From NCBI GenBank assembly GCA_964415795.1, contig CAYQBN010000011.1, forward strand, positions 46,190-110,189: DNA of 64,000 nucleotides, given 5' to 3'. The notes beneath the pieces are model-generated. The model worked only from the letters and a program-made list of their open reading frames with translations. It ran no database searches and was not told the DNA's origin. Below, piece after piece: positions 51,512 through 60,086 of this stretch. Position numbers and translations under genes: made by a program. Every line of letters begins with the position of its first letter. Position 1 is the stretch's first letter. The stretch is from CALITV01 sp964415795. GTDB taxonomy: Bacteria > UBP6 > UBA1177 > JAKLFG01.

Positions 51512-52921
51512 ATGAACGATGTTTCCCGCGCTCGTGCGTCGGATCGGGAAGATATGCCCGACCGATTAGCCCTTTATAACCAGTGGACCTTGGACGCGAT
51601 GACCGCACTCGTGAATTTTGCGGCCATCACGCTCGAACCGGCCCGCCCCGATGACATCCCCCGGCATATCGTCGAGTTCCTCTCCCAACCGTTCCTCGAT
51701 CTTTCCTACGCAGGCATCCTTCAATTCGATCTCAAAGAGGGACGATGGAAAGTGCTCGCTGCCAAGGGAAAGACCAACGCCGACTTCGATTCGATACCGA
51801 CCTTCGAGGGAACGATGATCCTCGAAGAAGAACGGGAGATCTATTCGTTTTTCTCCCTCTTCGAACGATCGTTCCTCGTCGTTGCGACGCGTCACGAAGC
51901 AAAGCCACCGTTCTCCCCGCAGGAAAAATCGTTCATGTCGCTCTTCTCGACGCTCGTTTCTTCGTTCTACCAGATGAAGATCCTTTCGCGCGAGGTCGAA
52001 GAAAAGATCGTCGAGATGTCCACCCTTTCGGCAAGCAACAGACTCATCAAAGCATTCAACGAGAACACCGTACGGCTCGAAGATGTCTTCCTCGAACTGC
52101 ATGATTCACTTTCGCTCGAAGGCATTGTTGTCGCGCTCACCGAGCCAGGCACCGATCGGATCACCGTCACCGCTACCCGAGGCTTCGTATCCTCTGACTG
52201 GGAAGAGGCTTTGCGGAAGATCTATACGGACGAAAAATACTTCCCCGAGGAGTGGGAACTGTTCCCTCTCTTTGACGAACATATGCTCGTTCACGGAGCG
52301 ATCATCTGCCATCTTTCTCGCCAAAACCCGACGCTCTATGCCATTCAGCACCGAGTATTCGATTATACAATCGGTCAGATCGTCACCATCTTGAATCAGC
52401 GGCAATTCCATGTCGAGGCGCTCAGCGATCCGCTCACCGGACTCGCCAACCGACGCCATCTCATGAAGACGCTCAAGGACCGCATCCGGACCGCCCGGCT
52501 CGATCCGCTCACGAAACTCTCGGTGGCGATGGTGGACATAGACCACTTCAAGCAGGTGAACGACACTTACGGACACCAAGCCGGAGACGCGGTGCTCAAA
52601 GCAGTGGCGAGTGCTATCTCTTCCGCGCTCCGCGGAACCGACCTTGCCGGTCGATACGGCGGAGAGGAGTTTCTCGTCATTCTCCAGACGGGACGCAAGG
52701 GAGCCTACAAGGTGGCCGAACGGATTCGCCGCAACATAGAAAAAACAAAGGTGAAACACGAAGGGAAAACCATCACGGTGACCGCATCGGTCGGCTATAC
52801 CTCCTTCTCGGGCATAACCGCTTCTCCCGAGGAACTCGTTGCCCGCGCCGATGCGTACCTTTACCAAGCGAAAGAGTCGGGACGCAACCGGGTAGCCGGC
52901 GACAAAATCGACGAGGGGTGA
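51512..52921 (+). CDS. Diguanylate cyclase (GGDEF) with GAF-like sensor region
   Basis: The 469-residue cytosolic protein has a GAF-like N-terminal region (about 25-150), a short coiled coil, a second sensor-like region (about 175-300) and a GGDEF domain at about 305-465. SDPLTGLANRRHLMKTL opens the domain, MVDIDHFKQVND holds the metal-binding Asp, and RYGGEEFLVIL is the active site. The inhibitory I-site RGTD lies five residues before GGEEF, so product feedback is expected. It makes cyclic di-GMP. The only ribosome-binding sequence is a weak AGAGA. One base separates its stop from the next gene. Confidence 0.93.
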   Translation: MNDVSRARASDREDMPDRLALYNQWTLDAMTALVNFAAITLEPARPDDIPRHIVEFLSQPFLDLSYAGILQFDLKEGRWKVLAAKGKTNADFDSIPTFEGTMILEEEREIYSFFSLFERSFLVVATRHEAKPPFSPQEKSFMSLFSTLVSSFYQMKILSREVEEKIVEMSTLSASNRLIKAFNENTVRLEDVFLELHDSLSLEGIVVALTEPGTDRITVTATRGFVSSDWEEALRKIYTDEKYFPEEWELFPLFDEHMLVHGAIICHLSRQNPTLYAIQHRVFDYTIGQIVTILNQRQFHVEALSDPLTGLANRRHLMKTLKDRIRTARLDPLTKLSVAMVDIDHFKQVNDTYGHQAGDAVLKAVASAISSALRGTDLAGRYGGEEFLVILQTGRKGAYKVAERIRRNIEKTKVKHEGKTITVTASVGYTSFSGITASPEELVARADAYLYQAKESGRNRVAGDKIDEG

Positions 52922-52922
52922 C

Positions 52923-54050
52923 ATGCCGCGTGTCGTCGCGTTCGCCCTTTTGACGCTGATAACCTTTTCCATCACCGGAGCCAAGAAGAACCCGGCCGCC
53001 GACGAAAAACTCCTCTTTGCGATACAAGCAATGGATGTCGCAAAGGCACAGGCCGCGCTCAAAGCAGGCGCGAACATCAACGGACTCGACGAGGACGGCT
53101 GGCCATTTTTCATCACCGCCGTTACCAGCGGCTCGAACGAACTCATAGACTTCTTCCTTTCCCGAAAAGTAAAACTCGATCTCAAAGGACCTGATGGGAA
53201 AACGGCTCTCATGCACGCCATCGCCTCGGGGAACGAGGATCTCGCGATCAAACTGCTCCAACGCGGCGCGGGTCGACAGACCCCCGACGATCGGGGAAAG
53301 ACGCCTCTCATGTACGCCGCCGAAAAAGGACTCGTCAAGGTCGTGAAGTGGCTCATCGACAAGAAGACCGATCCTTACCAACTCGACAGCGAGGGACGCA
53401 ATGCCCTCTCCTACGCGGTCGAAAACCGCCAACGGGAGGTCATCAAGATACTCAAGGTGTTCGAGGTGTCGCCCGACGAACTGGCGACCGCCGTCATCAA
53501 AGGCGATACCATGGCGGCTCGCAAACTCATTCTCCGCGGCGCCAATGTCAACGCACCGAACTATGAAGGACGCCCGCCGATCATGATCGCGATCGAGCAG
53601 AACGACAAGTCGATGGTGCGACTTTTGCTTGACTACAAGGCAAATCCGAGCATCAAGAACGCGAAAGGTCACACGCTTCTCATGTTCTGCTTCGCTTCGG
53701 GAAAGCTCGACCTCGCCAAGCTCCTTCTTAAATACAACGCCGACGCGGACTTCGACTTCCAGTATGCCAAAGGTAAGACCGCGCTCATGATCGCGATCCA
53801 AAAGAACGACCGTGAACTCGTTCGGCTCCTGATGAACAAGCCGATGGACATGAACATTCAAGACGATGAAGGCAATACGGCGCTCATGCTGGCGATCGAA
53901 AAGGGAATGAGTACGATCATCAAGGACATGCTCAAAAAAGGAGCCGATCCCGACATCAAGCGCAAGGACGGTCTCTACGCCGAACTCATAGCAAAGGCGC
54001 GCGGCCAGATGTACATCGTGCGCCTCCTCCAAGAACATTCAGGAAAATAA
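52923..54050 (+). CDS. Exported ankyrin-repeat protein
   Basis: The 375-residue protein starts with a Sec signal peptide (VVAFALLTLITFSITGA), so it should be periplasmic or surface located. About nine to ten ankyrin repeats fill residues 30-370, with the usual G-x-TPLMYAAEKG/LV-x-LLL-x-x-GA pattern (GKTALMHAIASGNEDLAIKLLQRGA). No other domain is present. It follows the diguanylate cyclase by one base and is certainly cotranscribed and probably translationally coupled. Ankyrin arrays bind proteins; the partner is unknown. Confidence 0.88.
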   Translation: MPRVVAFALLTLITFSITGAKKNPAADEKLLFAIQAMDVAKAQAALKAGANINGLDEDGWPFFITAVTSGSNELIDFFLSRKVKLDLKGPDGKTALMHAIASGNEDLAIKLLQRGAGRQTPDDRGKTPLMYAAEKGLVKVVKWLIDKKTDPYQLDSEGRNALSYAVENRQREVIKILKVFEVSPDELATAVIKGDTMAARKLILRGANVNAPNYEGRPPIMIAIEQNDKSMVRLLLDYKANPSIKNAKGHTLLMFCFASGKLDLAKLLLKYNADADFDFQYAKGKTALMIAIQKNDRELVRLLMNKPMDMNIQDDEGNTALMLAIEKGMSTIIKDMLKKGADPDIKRKDGLYAELIAKARGQMYIVRLLQEHSGK

Positions 54051-54052
54051 AC

Positions 54053-54081
54053 TTGCCAAGAAGATAAGAAATTCATATAGG
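54053..54081 (+). promoter_or_regulatory. Predicted sigma-70 promoter of the Sel1-like lipoprotein
   Basis: TTGCCA (54053-54058) and TATAGG (54076-54081) with a 17-base spacer, 36 bases before the ATG. Confidence 0.55.
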
Positions 54082-54117
54082 AAATTCGAAGAGAGAACGA
54101 GACAGAGGGGAGAGCTC

Positions 54118-55575
54118 ATGAACAGGAATCTGCTTTGTTTTTTCATCGGGGCTTTCGGTCTTCTCGCCGTTTCCTGCGCGACGACGCCAAAAGAGAAGAT
54201 CGCCGAAGGCGACCGTTACCTTCCGGTCAACAAAGAAAAAGCTCGGGCCTTCTATGAGTCGGCCTGCAATGACGGATCGATGGAGGGATGCTATAAAGCG
54301 GGACTTACTTGGCTTTCCGGCGATGCGCCGAGCGCCGAGAACGAGAAAGGTCGAGGCTTCATAGACAAGGCATGCAACGGCGGCTACGACGAGGCGTGCA
54401 ATACCATCGGCGACATGTGGCGTTACGGCCGAAGCGGCGTCTTCCAAGACTACTCTTCTGCCGCCGGTTACTACGAGAAACTCTGTGAAAAGAAGTTCGC
54501 GAAGGCCTGCAGGTCGCTCGGCGAGATGCACGCCAAAGGACTGGGGATGGCAAAGAATGTCGAGAAGGCGAAGGAGCTTTTTGACAAGGCCTGCGACTAC
54601 GGCGATATCGAAACCTGTTCCGACATGGGCGACACTTGGTTCAAACGGATAGACGACCCGGAAGGTTACCGGCAGGTGCAAAAGTACTGGTCGCGTGCCT
54701 GCGAGGGAGGCAAGAACGAGATATGCCTCAAGATCGCCGATGTGGTAGAAGAGTATTCGAACGATGAAGAGAAGCTCGAGAATTCTCAGAAATACTATGA
54801 AAAAGCGTGCAACTCCGGCCTTATTCCCGCCTGCGTCAAGTTGAGCAATCTCATTCTCAAATTCAACGAAAAACTGGTCGGTCTCGAAAAGGCGCACCCC
54901 TTCATGCGTAAGGCCTGCGAGGCGAACGAGGCCGAGATGTGCAAACTGGTGGGCGATTACCTCCTCTCGCGCGCCGAGGAACTGGTAAATCTCAAGGAGG
55001 CCTTTCCGTTCTATGAAAAAGGGTGTCTCGCTGGTAGCGCCGAGGCGTGCGACGATAAGAAGGAGACCGGTGACAAGATAGCGGCGATCGAGGCCGAGAT
55101 AAAGCGTAAAGAGGAAGAAGAGAAGGCGCGTATCGCCGAAGAGAAGCGACGAAAAGAGGAAGAAGAGCGCCTGCGCCGTGAAGAGGAGGAACGCCGGAAG
55201 GCCGAGGAAAAACAGCGCCTCGAGGAAGAACGGCGACGGCAAGAGGAAGAAAAGCAGCGTCTCGAAGAGGAACGGCGCCGCGCCGCCGAAGAAGAACGCC
55301 TCCGAAAGGAGGAAGAGAAGCAGCGCCTCGAAGAGGAACGGCGCCGCGCCGCCGAAGAGGAGTCGCTCGACGAAGATCGTCCCAAGAAGAAAAAGAAGAA
55401 GACGGTAGAGGAAGAAGAGATCGTCTTCGAGGAAGATGAACCGAAGAAGGAAAAGGCGATAGAAGAGGAGCCTGTCTTCGAAGAGGATGAACCAAAGGCC
55501 AAGGAAAAACCGAAAAAGAAGAAAAAGAAGTCGAAGAGCGAAATGGAAGAACTCGACGACATCCTTGGCGAATGA
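54118..55575 (+). CDS. Lipoprotein with disulfide-type Sel1-like repeats and a long charged single-helix region
   Basis: The 485-residue protein has a signal peptide ending LLAVSC (Cys about 20). Residues about 30-315 consist of about seven Sel1/Hcp-like repeats, each with ACxxGSMEGC-like Cys pairs that would lock the helix hairpins, as in secreted Hcp proteins. From about 325 to 420 the chain is almost only Glu, Arg, Lys and Ala with i to i+4 charge pairing, expected to form a rigid single alpha-helix. The last 65 residues carry Lys runs and two copies of VFEEDEP. A spanning or scaffold role in the periplasm is inferred. GGGGAG precedes the ATG. Confidence 0.75.
   Translation: MNRNLLCFFIGAFGLLAVSCATTPKEKIAEGDRYLPVNKEKARAFYESACNDGSMEGCYKAGLTWLSGDAPSAENEKGRGFIDKACNGGYDEACNTIGDMWRYGRSGVFQDYSSAAGYYEKLCEKKFAKACRSLGEMHAKGLGMAKNVEKAKELFDKACDYGDIETCSDMGDTWFKRIDDPEGYRQVQKYWSRACEGGKNEICLKIADVVEEYSNDEEKLENSQKYYEKACNSGLIPACVKLSNLILKFNEKLVGLEKAHPFMRKACEANEAEMCKLVGDYLLSRAEELVNLKEAFPFYEKGCLAGSAEACDDKKETGDKIAAIEAEIKRKEEEEKARIAEEKRRKEEEERLRREEEERRKAEEKQRLEEERRRQEEEKQRLEEERRRAAEEERLRKEEEKQRLEEERRRAAEEESLDEDRPKKKKKKTVEEEEIVFEEDEPKKEKAIEEEPVFEEDEPKAKEKPKKKKKKSKSEMEELDDILGE
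55252..55361 (+). repeat. Near-identical 40-bp direct repeats, 66 bases apart, in a purine-rich tract
   Basis: Copies at about 55252-55291 and 55318-55357 differ at one base (cagcgt/cagcgc) in their core. They lie inside a strand-biased purine tract (about 55095-55530) encoding the charged helix. Confidence 0.6.
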
Positions 55576-55584
55576 GGTCTCCCC

Positions 55585-56064
55585 ATGGACCTGTGTCCCT
55601 GCGGCAGCGGCCGCCCATACGAATCCTGCTGTGAACCGTTCATAAAAGGAAAGAAAAGACCGGCGACCGCCGAAGAACTGCTCCGTTCCCGGTACTCGGC
55701 GTTTGCAAAGGCTGAGATATCCTACATCGTCGAAACGACCCATCCCCAAACGCGCACCATGCTCAACGAGGAGGAAACCCGCCGGTGGGCGGTCACCTCA
55801 CAGTGGGAAAAACTCGAGATACTGAACCAGCGCGAGGTCGACGGGAAGACCGAGATCGAATTCATCGCTACCTACACCCAGAAGGGCAATTACAATCGCC
55901 ATCACGAGATAGCCACTTTCTCGATGGAAAAAGGGCGCTGGTACTTCGAGGACGGACGCGAAGCACCTCAGACGCCGGTGCGTCACGCCGCCCCCCAACC
56001 GGGACGCAACGACCCGTGCCCTTGCGGAAGCGGTAAGAAGTTCAAGAAGTGCTGCGGCGCCTAG
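55585..56064 (+). CDS. YchJ family protein with N- and C-terminal SEC-C motifs
   Basis: The 159-residue protein begins DLCPCGSGRPYESCC and ends DPCPCGSGKKFKKCCGA, two SEC-C zinc motifs (C-x-C-x8-C-C). Between them lies the YchJ/UPF0225 domain: ATAEELLRSRYSAFAKAEISYIVETTHP and WEKLEILNQ...IEFIATYTQKG, an NTF2-like fold. Family members bind zinc; their role is unclear, though SEC-C motifs contact ribosomes or SecB in other proteins. It begins nine bases after the Sel1-like gene. Confidence 0.9.
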   Translation: MDLCPCGSGRPYESCCEPFIKGKKRPATAEELLRSRYSAFAKAEISYIVETTHPQTRTMLNEEETRRWAVTSQWEKLEILNQREVDGKTEIEFIATYTQKGNYNRHHEIATFSMEKGRWYFEDGREAPQTPVRHAAPQPGRNDPCPCGSGKKFKKCCGA

Positions 56065-56081
56065 TCACAGCCTAAGAACCA

Positions 56082-56897
56082 ATGAATGTGTTCTCCGGTG
56101 ACACGAGCCCAGTAACACTAGCCCTCCTTGCCGGACTATTCACATGGGCCATGACGGCGGCAGGTGCCGCGCTCGTTTTCCTTTTTCGGGAGATAAACCG
56201 CCGACTGCTCGACGCGATGCTCGGCTTTGCCGCCGGCGTCATGATCGCCGCCTCGTTCTGGTCGCTCCTCTCCCCCGGCATCGAAATGGCCGAGTCGCTT
56301 CACCTTCCGGCGTGGTTCGTCGCGGTGGTCGGGTTCATCGGCGGAGCGCTCTTCGTCAGCCTTGCTGACCGTCTTTTGCCGCACCTGCACCCCGGCATGC
56401 CGACCTCCGAAGCGGAAGGACCCAGGACCTCATGGAAACGCTCGACACTGCTCGTCCTCGCCATTACCCTCCACAACATCCCCGAGGGACTCGCGGTCGG
56501 GGTTGCTTTCGGCGCCGTTGCCGCGGGACTCGATGCGGCGACCATCGGGGGAGCGGTCGCACTCGCGCTCGGCATCGGCATCCAGAACTTTCCCGAGGGA
56601 GCGGCGGTCTCGGTACCGCTCCGCCGCGAGGGAATGAGCCGTACCCGCAGTTTCCTCATCGGCCAATACTCGGGGCTTGTAGAGCCTCTTGCGGCGGTGT
56701 TAGGCGCCTACTTCGTCACCCACCTTCGGTCGGTGCTTCCCTTTGCCCTCTGCTTTGCCGCCGGCGCGATGATCTATGTCGTGGTCGAGGAACTCATCCC
56801 CGAAGCACAACGCGGTTCGGAACACGATGACTGGGTCACCCTTGCAACGGTAGTCGGCTTCGCCGTGATGATGCTCCTCGATGTAGCGCTCGGATGA
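56082..56897 (+). CDS. ZIP family divalent metal transporter
   Basis: The 271-residue membrane protein has eight hydrophobic helices. The two metal-site helices are clear: ITLHNIPEGLAVGVAFGA (helix IV, H-N-x-P-E-G) and LGIGIQNFPEGAAVSVPLRREGMS (helix V, Q-N-x-P-E-G). DAMLGFAAGVMIAASFWSLLSPGIE in the N-terminal part is also typical of GufA-type ZIP proteins. It imports Zn2+ or Fe2+, opposite in direction to the CDF exporter at 43947. The stop overlaps the next start as ATGA. Confidence 0.92.
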   Translation: MNVFSGDTSPVTLALLAGLFTWAMTAAGAALVFLFREINRRLLDAMLGFAAGVMIAASFWSLLSPGIEMAESLHLPAWFVAVVGFIGGALFVSLADRLLPHLHPGMPTSEAEGPRTSWKRSTLLVLAITLHNIPEGLAVGVAFGAVAAGLDAATIGGAVALALGIGIQNFPEGAAVSVPLRREGMSRTRSFLIGQYSGLVEPLAAVLGAYFVTHLRSVLPFALCFAAGAMIYVVVEELIPEAQRGSEHDDWVTLATVVGFAVMMLLDVALG

Positions 56898-57409
56898 CTG
56901 CCATGGGAAAAGGGTCGCTTCTCATCGTGAGCGCCTGCTTCGGTCCCGATCGGTGCCGCTACGATGGCGAAACACTTTCGTGCCCTCACCTTACCGCGAT
57001 CCTCTCTTCGGCCCAGGTCCGCTTTGTGTGTCCCGAACTCGCGATAGGTCTTGGGGTTCCCCGTGATCCGATACGACTCATTTTTGACGGTGCCCGTTTC
57101 CGCATGGTGCAGACCGGCACCAACCGTGACCTCACCGAGGCGATGGAACGATTCTGCCACGAATTCCTCTCGTCGCTCGATCCCGCCGAGGTGACGGGAT
57201 TCATCCTCAAGAGCCGTTCCCCGTCGTGCGCCCTTTCCGATGCGAAGGTCTATGCTCCTGACGGAACGACGCTCATCGGCACGGCACCGGGGCTGTTCGG
57301 TGCGGCGGTGCTGCGGCGGTTCCCTGCTTATCCGATTACCGACGAGAAACAACTGGCAGAGGAAAAGAAGCACCGCGAATTCACAGGAAAAATGAGCAGA
57401 TGTTTCTGA
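56894..57409 (+). CDS. DUF523/TudS family protein
   Basis: The 171-residue protein has the DUF523 landmarks: LIVSACFGPDRCRYDGE near the N-terminus with two of the iron-sulfur cluster Cys, FVCPELAIGLGVPRDPI with the third, and GFILKSRSPSCALSDAKVY, the family's K-x-x-SPSC loop. Related proteins are [4Fe-4S] enzymes that remove sulfur from thiouracil. Two ATGs (56894, 56903) are possible; the first overlaps the ZIP stop. It ends an operon starting at 54118; a 15-base palindrome follows. Confidence 0.82.
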   Translation: MTAMGKGSLLIVSACFGPDRCRYDGETLSCPHLTAILSSAQVRFVCPELAIGLGVPRDPIRLIFDGARFRMVQTGTNRDLTEAMERFCHEFLSSLDPAEVTGFILKSRSPSCALSDAKVYAPDGTTLIGTAPGLFGAAVLRRFPAYPITDEKQLAEEKKHREFTGKMSRCF

Positions 57410-57414
57410 AATAA

Positions 57415-57429
57415 CAAGAAAATTTCTTG
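57415..57429. promoter_or_regulatory. 15-base palindrome overlapping a -35 box, candidate operator
   Basis: CAAGAAA, a central A, then TTTCTTG. Its right end overlaps the TTGATT -35 (57427-57432) of the next gene and it starts six bases after the preceding stop codon. Confidence 0.4.
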
Positions 57430-57455
57430 ATTCGACCCGACCAAAGAGATATAGT
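57427..57455 (+). promoter_or_regulatory. Predicted sigma-70 promoter of the 18-Cys lipoprotein
   Basis: TTGATT (57427-57432) and TATAGT (57450-57455) with a 17-base spacer, 36 bases before the ATG; GGAGAAGGAGG precedes the start. Confidence 0.62.
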
Positions 57456-57491
57456 TACTCCTACCCGTTAACTTGGGAGAAGGAGGTCCCT

Positions 57492-58334
57492 ATGAGAATG
57501 CGCATCATGTTCGTCGCCCTGCTCACGTTGGCAACCATGTTCGCCATAGATGCGTGCGGCGACTCCAAGGAAAAAGAGGATCCGGCGAGTTTCACCGGCG
57601 CCATTGACGGTCAGCCGGTCTCTCACGAGAATGACGAGGCGGTTCCCAATCAATTCTCGGCGGTCATCAACGATCGCACTATCGTCATCTATCTCATGAC
57701 GAGTCCCACGGCGATCATCCACATCGTCGGAGAGACCAACGACGGGCATAGTTTGCCCGGCAACCTGAAGATCAACGAACTCACCTACACCGACGGCGCG
57801 AACCTCTACATCTACCAGAGCGGTACCGTCTCGCTTGACGAGTGTCCCTCGACGATCGGCGATATCTTTACCGGCAAACTCACCGATGTGAAGGTGAAGA
57901 ACGAGGCGACCAATGTCACTAAGACCATCAACGGCGAATTCTCGGTCACGGTCGTGAACGTCGCTGCGCCGGCGCTCGTCTGTGGCGGCAGTGAGGAAAC
58001 GCCCGACGAACAGACGGCACCGGAATGCGGTTACAGCGCCGATCAGTGCGAAGATGGCGTTTGCTGTCCCTATGTCGAGTGCTTCAACGCCTGTTTCATC
58101 AAAGACTGCATGACCACCTGCGCCGATCCCAACAAGATGACGGAATGTCTTTCATGTATGGGAGCTTGCGACAGCAACTGTCAGCCCCAGATGACCTCGG
58201 CCTGCGAGACCGCCTTCAACGCGCTCAACACCTGCATGGACAACCATGGATGCGACAATCTCGTTGATGACGCCGAGATCGCCTGCGCCCGCACCTACTG
58301 CTGCAACGAACTCAAGGCAGCGTTCCAAAAGTAG
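57492..58334 (+). CDS. Lipoprotein with beta domain and an 18-Cys C-terminal domain
   Basis: The 280-residue protein has a signal peptide ending FAIDAC (Cys about 22; Asp at -2 is unusual but the -1 Ala fits). Residues about 30-165 look like a small beta-sandwich (SFTGAIDGQPV, IVIYLMTSPTAIIHIVGE). The last 105 residues contain 18 Cys, many in helix-compatible C-x3-C and C-C spacings (CCPYVEC, CMTTC, CLSCMGAC, CNTC-like), ending YCCNELKAAF. Similar helical Cys-rich domains end many myxobacterial lipoproteins. Function unknown. It converges on the next lipoprotein, leaving 15 bases between the two stop codons. Confidence 0.68.
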   Translation: MRMRIMFVALLTLATMFAIDACGDSKEKEDPASFTGAIDGQPVSHENDEAVPNQFSAVINDRTIVIYLMTSPTAIIHIVGETNDGHSLPGNLKINELTYTDGANLYIYQSGTVSLDECPSTIGDIFTGKLTDVKVKNEATNVTKTINGEFSVTVVNVAAPALVCGGSEETPDEQTAPECGYSADQCEDGVCCPYVECFNACFIKDCMTTCADPNKMTECLSCMGACDSNCQPQMTSACETAFNALNTCMDNHGCDNLVDDAEIACARTYCCNELKAAFQK

Positions 58335-58349
58335 TTATCCCGCCTGTGC

Positions 58350-59102
58350 CTACTCCGGACATTCCGGATAAGGTAAGCGACTTCCTGCACCTGAGGGATC
58401 GAGGAGCGTCCCATTCGCCATGAAGTTCACCATATTCCCGGTGTACGAGATGACATTGATGAACCCTTGATACCCCACCGCCCGGATACAGTTGATATCG
58501 AACTGCCCCGCCTGCAGGTTGACATTGATGTCGCCGTAGAAGGCGAACGCCTGCGCCGCTTCCATCGTCTGCTCTCCCGGCTGTATTGTCGAAGGAAAGG
58601 TGAACCCGAACACCTGACGCACCTCGGCCGCGAGCCCCGGTGCCTTGTCGAGCCACATCACCGCGACATTGTTCTGCTGGAGTACTGCAAGCGGGAAGAG
58701 CTTCACGACAATCACGGTGAGTTCACCAAATGAGAAGGGCATACCGCGGTAGTTGAAGTTGACCGTCCCGCTCCCGCCCTTGATGTTCATGTAGTTGCTG
58801 AGGTCGGTGTTGACCTGCCCGTTGAAGTTGAGCGCAAAGTCCCCTATCGTCTCGAACCCTTCAACATCGGGAACCACCGTTTCGTCCGCGATGGGCGTCT
58901 CGTCGATGACCGGCGCCTCGTCCACGATGAGATCGTCCTCCACCTCTACCTCATCGACGATGACCGTGTCCTCGTCGGGAACGACGACGATGTCGTCGGC
59001 GATTCCCGCTTCATCGTTCTGCGGCTTCTGTTCCGAGCCGCTTTCACAGGAAAGCATCACGATCGCCGCAATGAACACACCAATCACCATGAATCTTTTC
59101 AT
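58350..59102 (-). CDS. Lipoprotein with strongly acidic tether, coupled to the GDP-fucose genes
   Basis: The 250-residue protein has a signal peptide ending AIVMLSC (Cys about 19), then about 60 residues of Asp, Glu, Val and Ile in near-repeats (VDEVEVEDDLIVDEAPVIDETP). The C-terminal about 165 residues form a beta-rich domain (FALNFNGQVNTDLSNYM, GTVNFNYRGMPFSFGELTVIVV). AAGGAGG precedes the ATG, which overlaps the fcl stop as ATGA, so it is the third gene of the gmd-fcl unit. No enzyme motif. I do not recognise the domain. Confidence 0.66.
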   Translation of the reverse strand: MKRFMVIGVFIAAIVMLSCESGSEQKPQNDEAGIADDIVVVPDEDTVIVDEVEVEDDLIVDEAPVIDETPIADETVVPDVEGFETIGDFALNFNGQVNTDLSNYMNIKGGSGTVNFNYRGMPFSFGELTVIVVKLFPLAVLQQNNVAVMWLDKAPGLAAEVRQVFGFTFPSTIQPGEQTMEAAQAFAFYGDINVNLQAGQFDINCIRAVGYQGFINVISYTGNMVNFMANGTLLDPSGAGSRLPYPECPE

Positions 59103-60082
59103 GTGTTCCTCCTTGCCTCGGTATTACCAACAGAGAGGTACCATTCATAGGTCTTGCGCACCCCCTCTTCAAGGGGAACGCGGTGTTTCCATCCGAGCGC
59201 GTGCAGTTTCGACACATCGAGCAGTTTACGCGGCGTCCCGTCGGGCTTGGTGGTGTCCCAGAGAATGTCGCCTTTGAAACCGACTGTCTTTTTCACCAGT
59301 TCAGCCAACTCTTTGATCGTGAGATCCTCGCCGGTTCCGATGTTAATATGGGTATTGCGCACCTCCTTCATCCCTTTTGAGAGATCGGAAAAGTTCACTC
59401 TCTCCATCAGGAAGACACAGGCATCGGCGAGGTCATCCACATAGAGGAACTCGCGTCGCGGATTCCCGGTCCCCCAGAGCGTTACCGCCCTATCGCCTTT
59501 TAGTTTCGCCTCGTGGAACTTCCGTATCATCGCGGGAAGCACATGACTCGTCTGCAGGTCGAAGTTATCACCGGGGCCATAGAGGTTAGTCGGCATCACC
59601 GCAATGAAATTGGTCCCATATTGGAGGTTATATGACTCACAGAGTTTTATCCCCGCGATCTTCGCTACCGCATAAGGTTCGTTGGTGTACTCGAGTTCGC
59701 CCGCTAGAAGTGCCGATTCGGGAATCGGCTGAGGTGCAAATTTAGGATAAATACACGAGGAGCCGAGAAAAAGCAGTTTCTTTACCCCATGCTTATAGGC
59801 AGCATCAATGAGATTGACTTCGATAGCGAGATTGTCATAGATGAACGCGGCCCGGTAGGTGTTGTTCGCGACGATGCCGCCGACGCGGGCCGCCGCGAGA
59901 AAAAGGTATTCTGGCTTCTCGGTCTCGAAGAAAGCGTCAACCGCACGGCGATCGCGCAGGTCGAGTTCTCGCGACGAACGACCGACGAGGTTACGATATC
60001 CCCCCTGCTCCAGTCGCCGCCACAGTGCGCCGCCGACAAGCCCGCGGTGCCCTGCCACATAGATCTTCGCATTCTTTTCCAT
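59099..60082 (-). CDS. fcl: GDP-L-fucose synthase
   Basis: Fcl (WcaG) epimerises and reduces GDP-4-keto-6-deoxymannose to GDP-L-fucose with NADPH. The 327-residue protein starts IYVAGHRGLVGGALWRRL (Rossmann motif), then LFLAAARVGGI, LLFLGSSCIYPKFAPQPIPE with the catalytic Ser/Cys region, YAVAKIAGIKLCESY with the Tyr-x3-Lys pair (about 135), and VMPTNLYGPGDNFD. ATG 60082 was preferred to a GTG at 60142 because the latter lies inside gmd and GGAG precedes the ATG. Four bases separate it from gmd. Confidence 0.96.
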   Translation of the reverse strand: MEKNAKIYVAGHRGLVGGALWRRLEQGGYRNLVGRSSRELDLRDRRAVDAFFETEKPEYLFLAAARVGGIVANNTYRAAFIYDNLAIEVNLIDAAYKHGVKKLLFLGSSCIYPKFAPQPIPESALLAGELEYTNEPYAVAKIAGIKLCESYNLQYGTNFIAVMPTNLYGPGDNFDLQTSHVLPAMIRKFHEAKLKGDRAVTLWGTGNPRREFLYVDDLADACVFLMERVNFSDLSKGMKEVRNTHINIGTGEDLTIKELAELVKKTVGFKGDILWDTTKPDGTPRKLLDVSKLHALGWKHRVPLEEGVRKTYEWYLSVGNTEARRNT

Positions 60083-60086
60083 CGCA

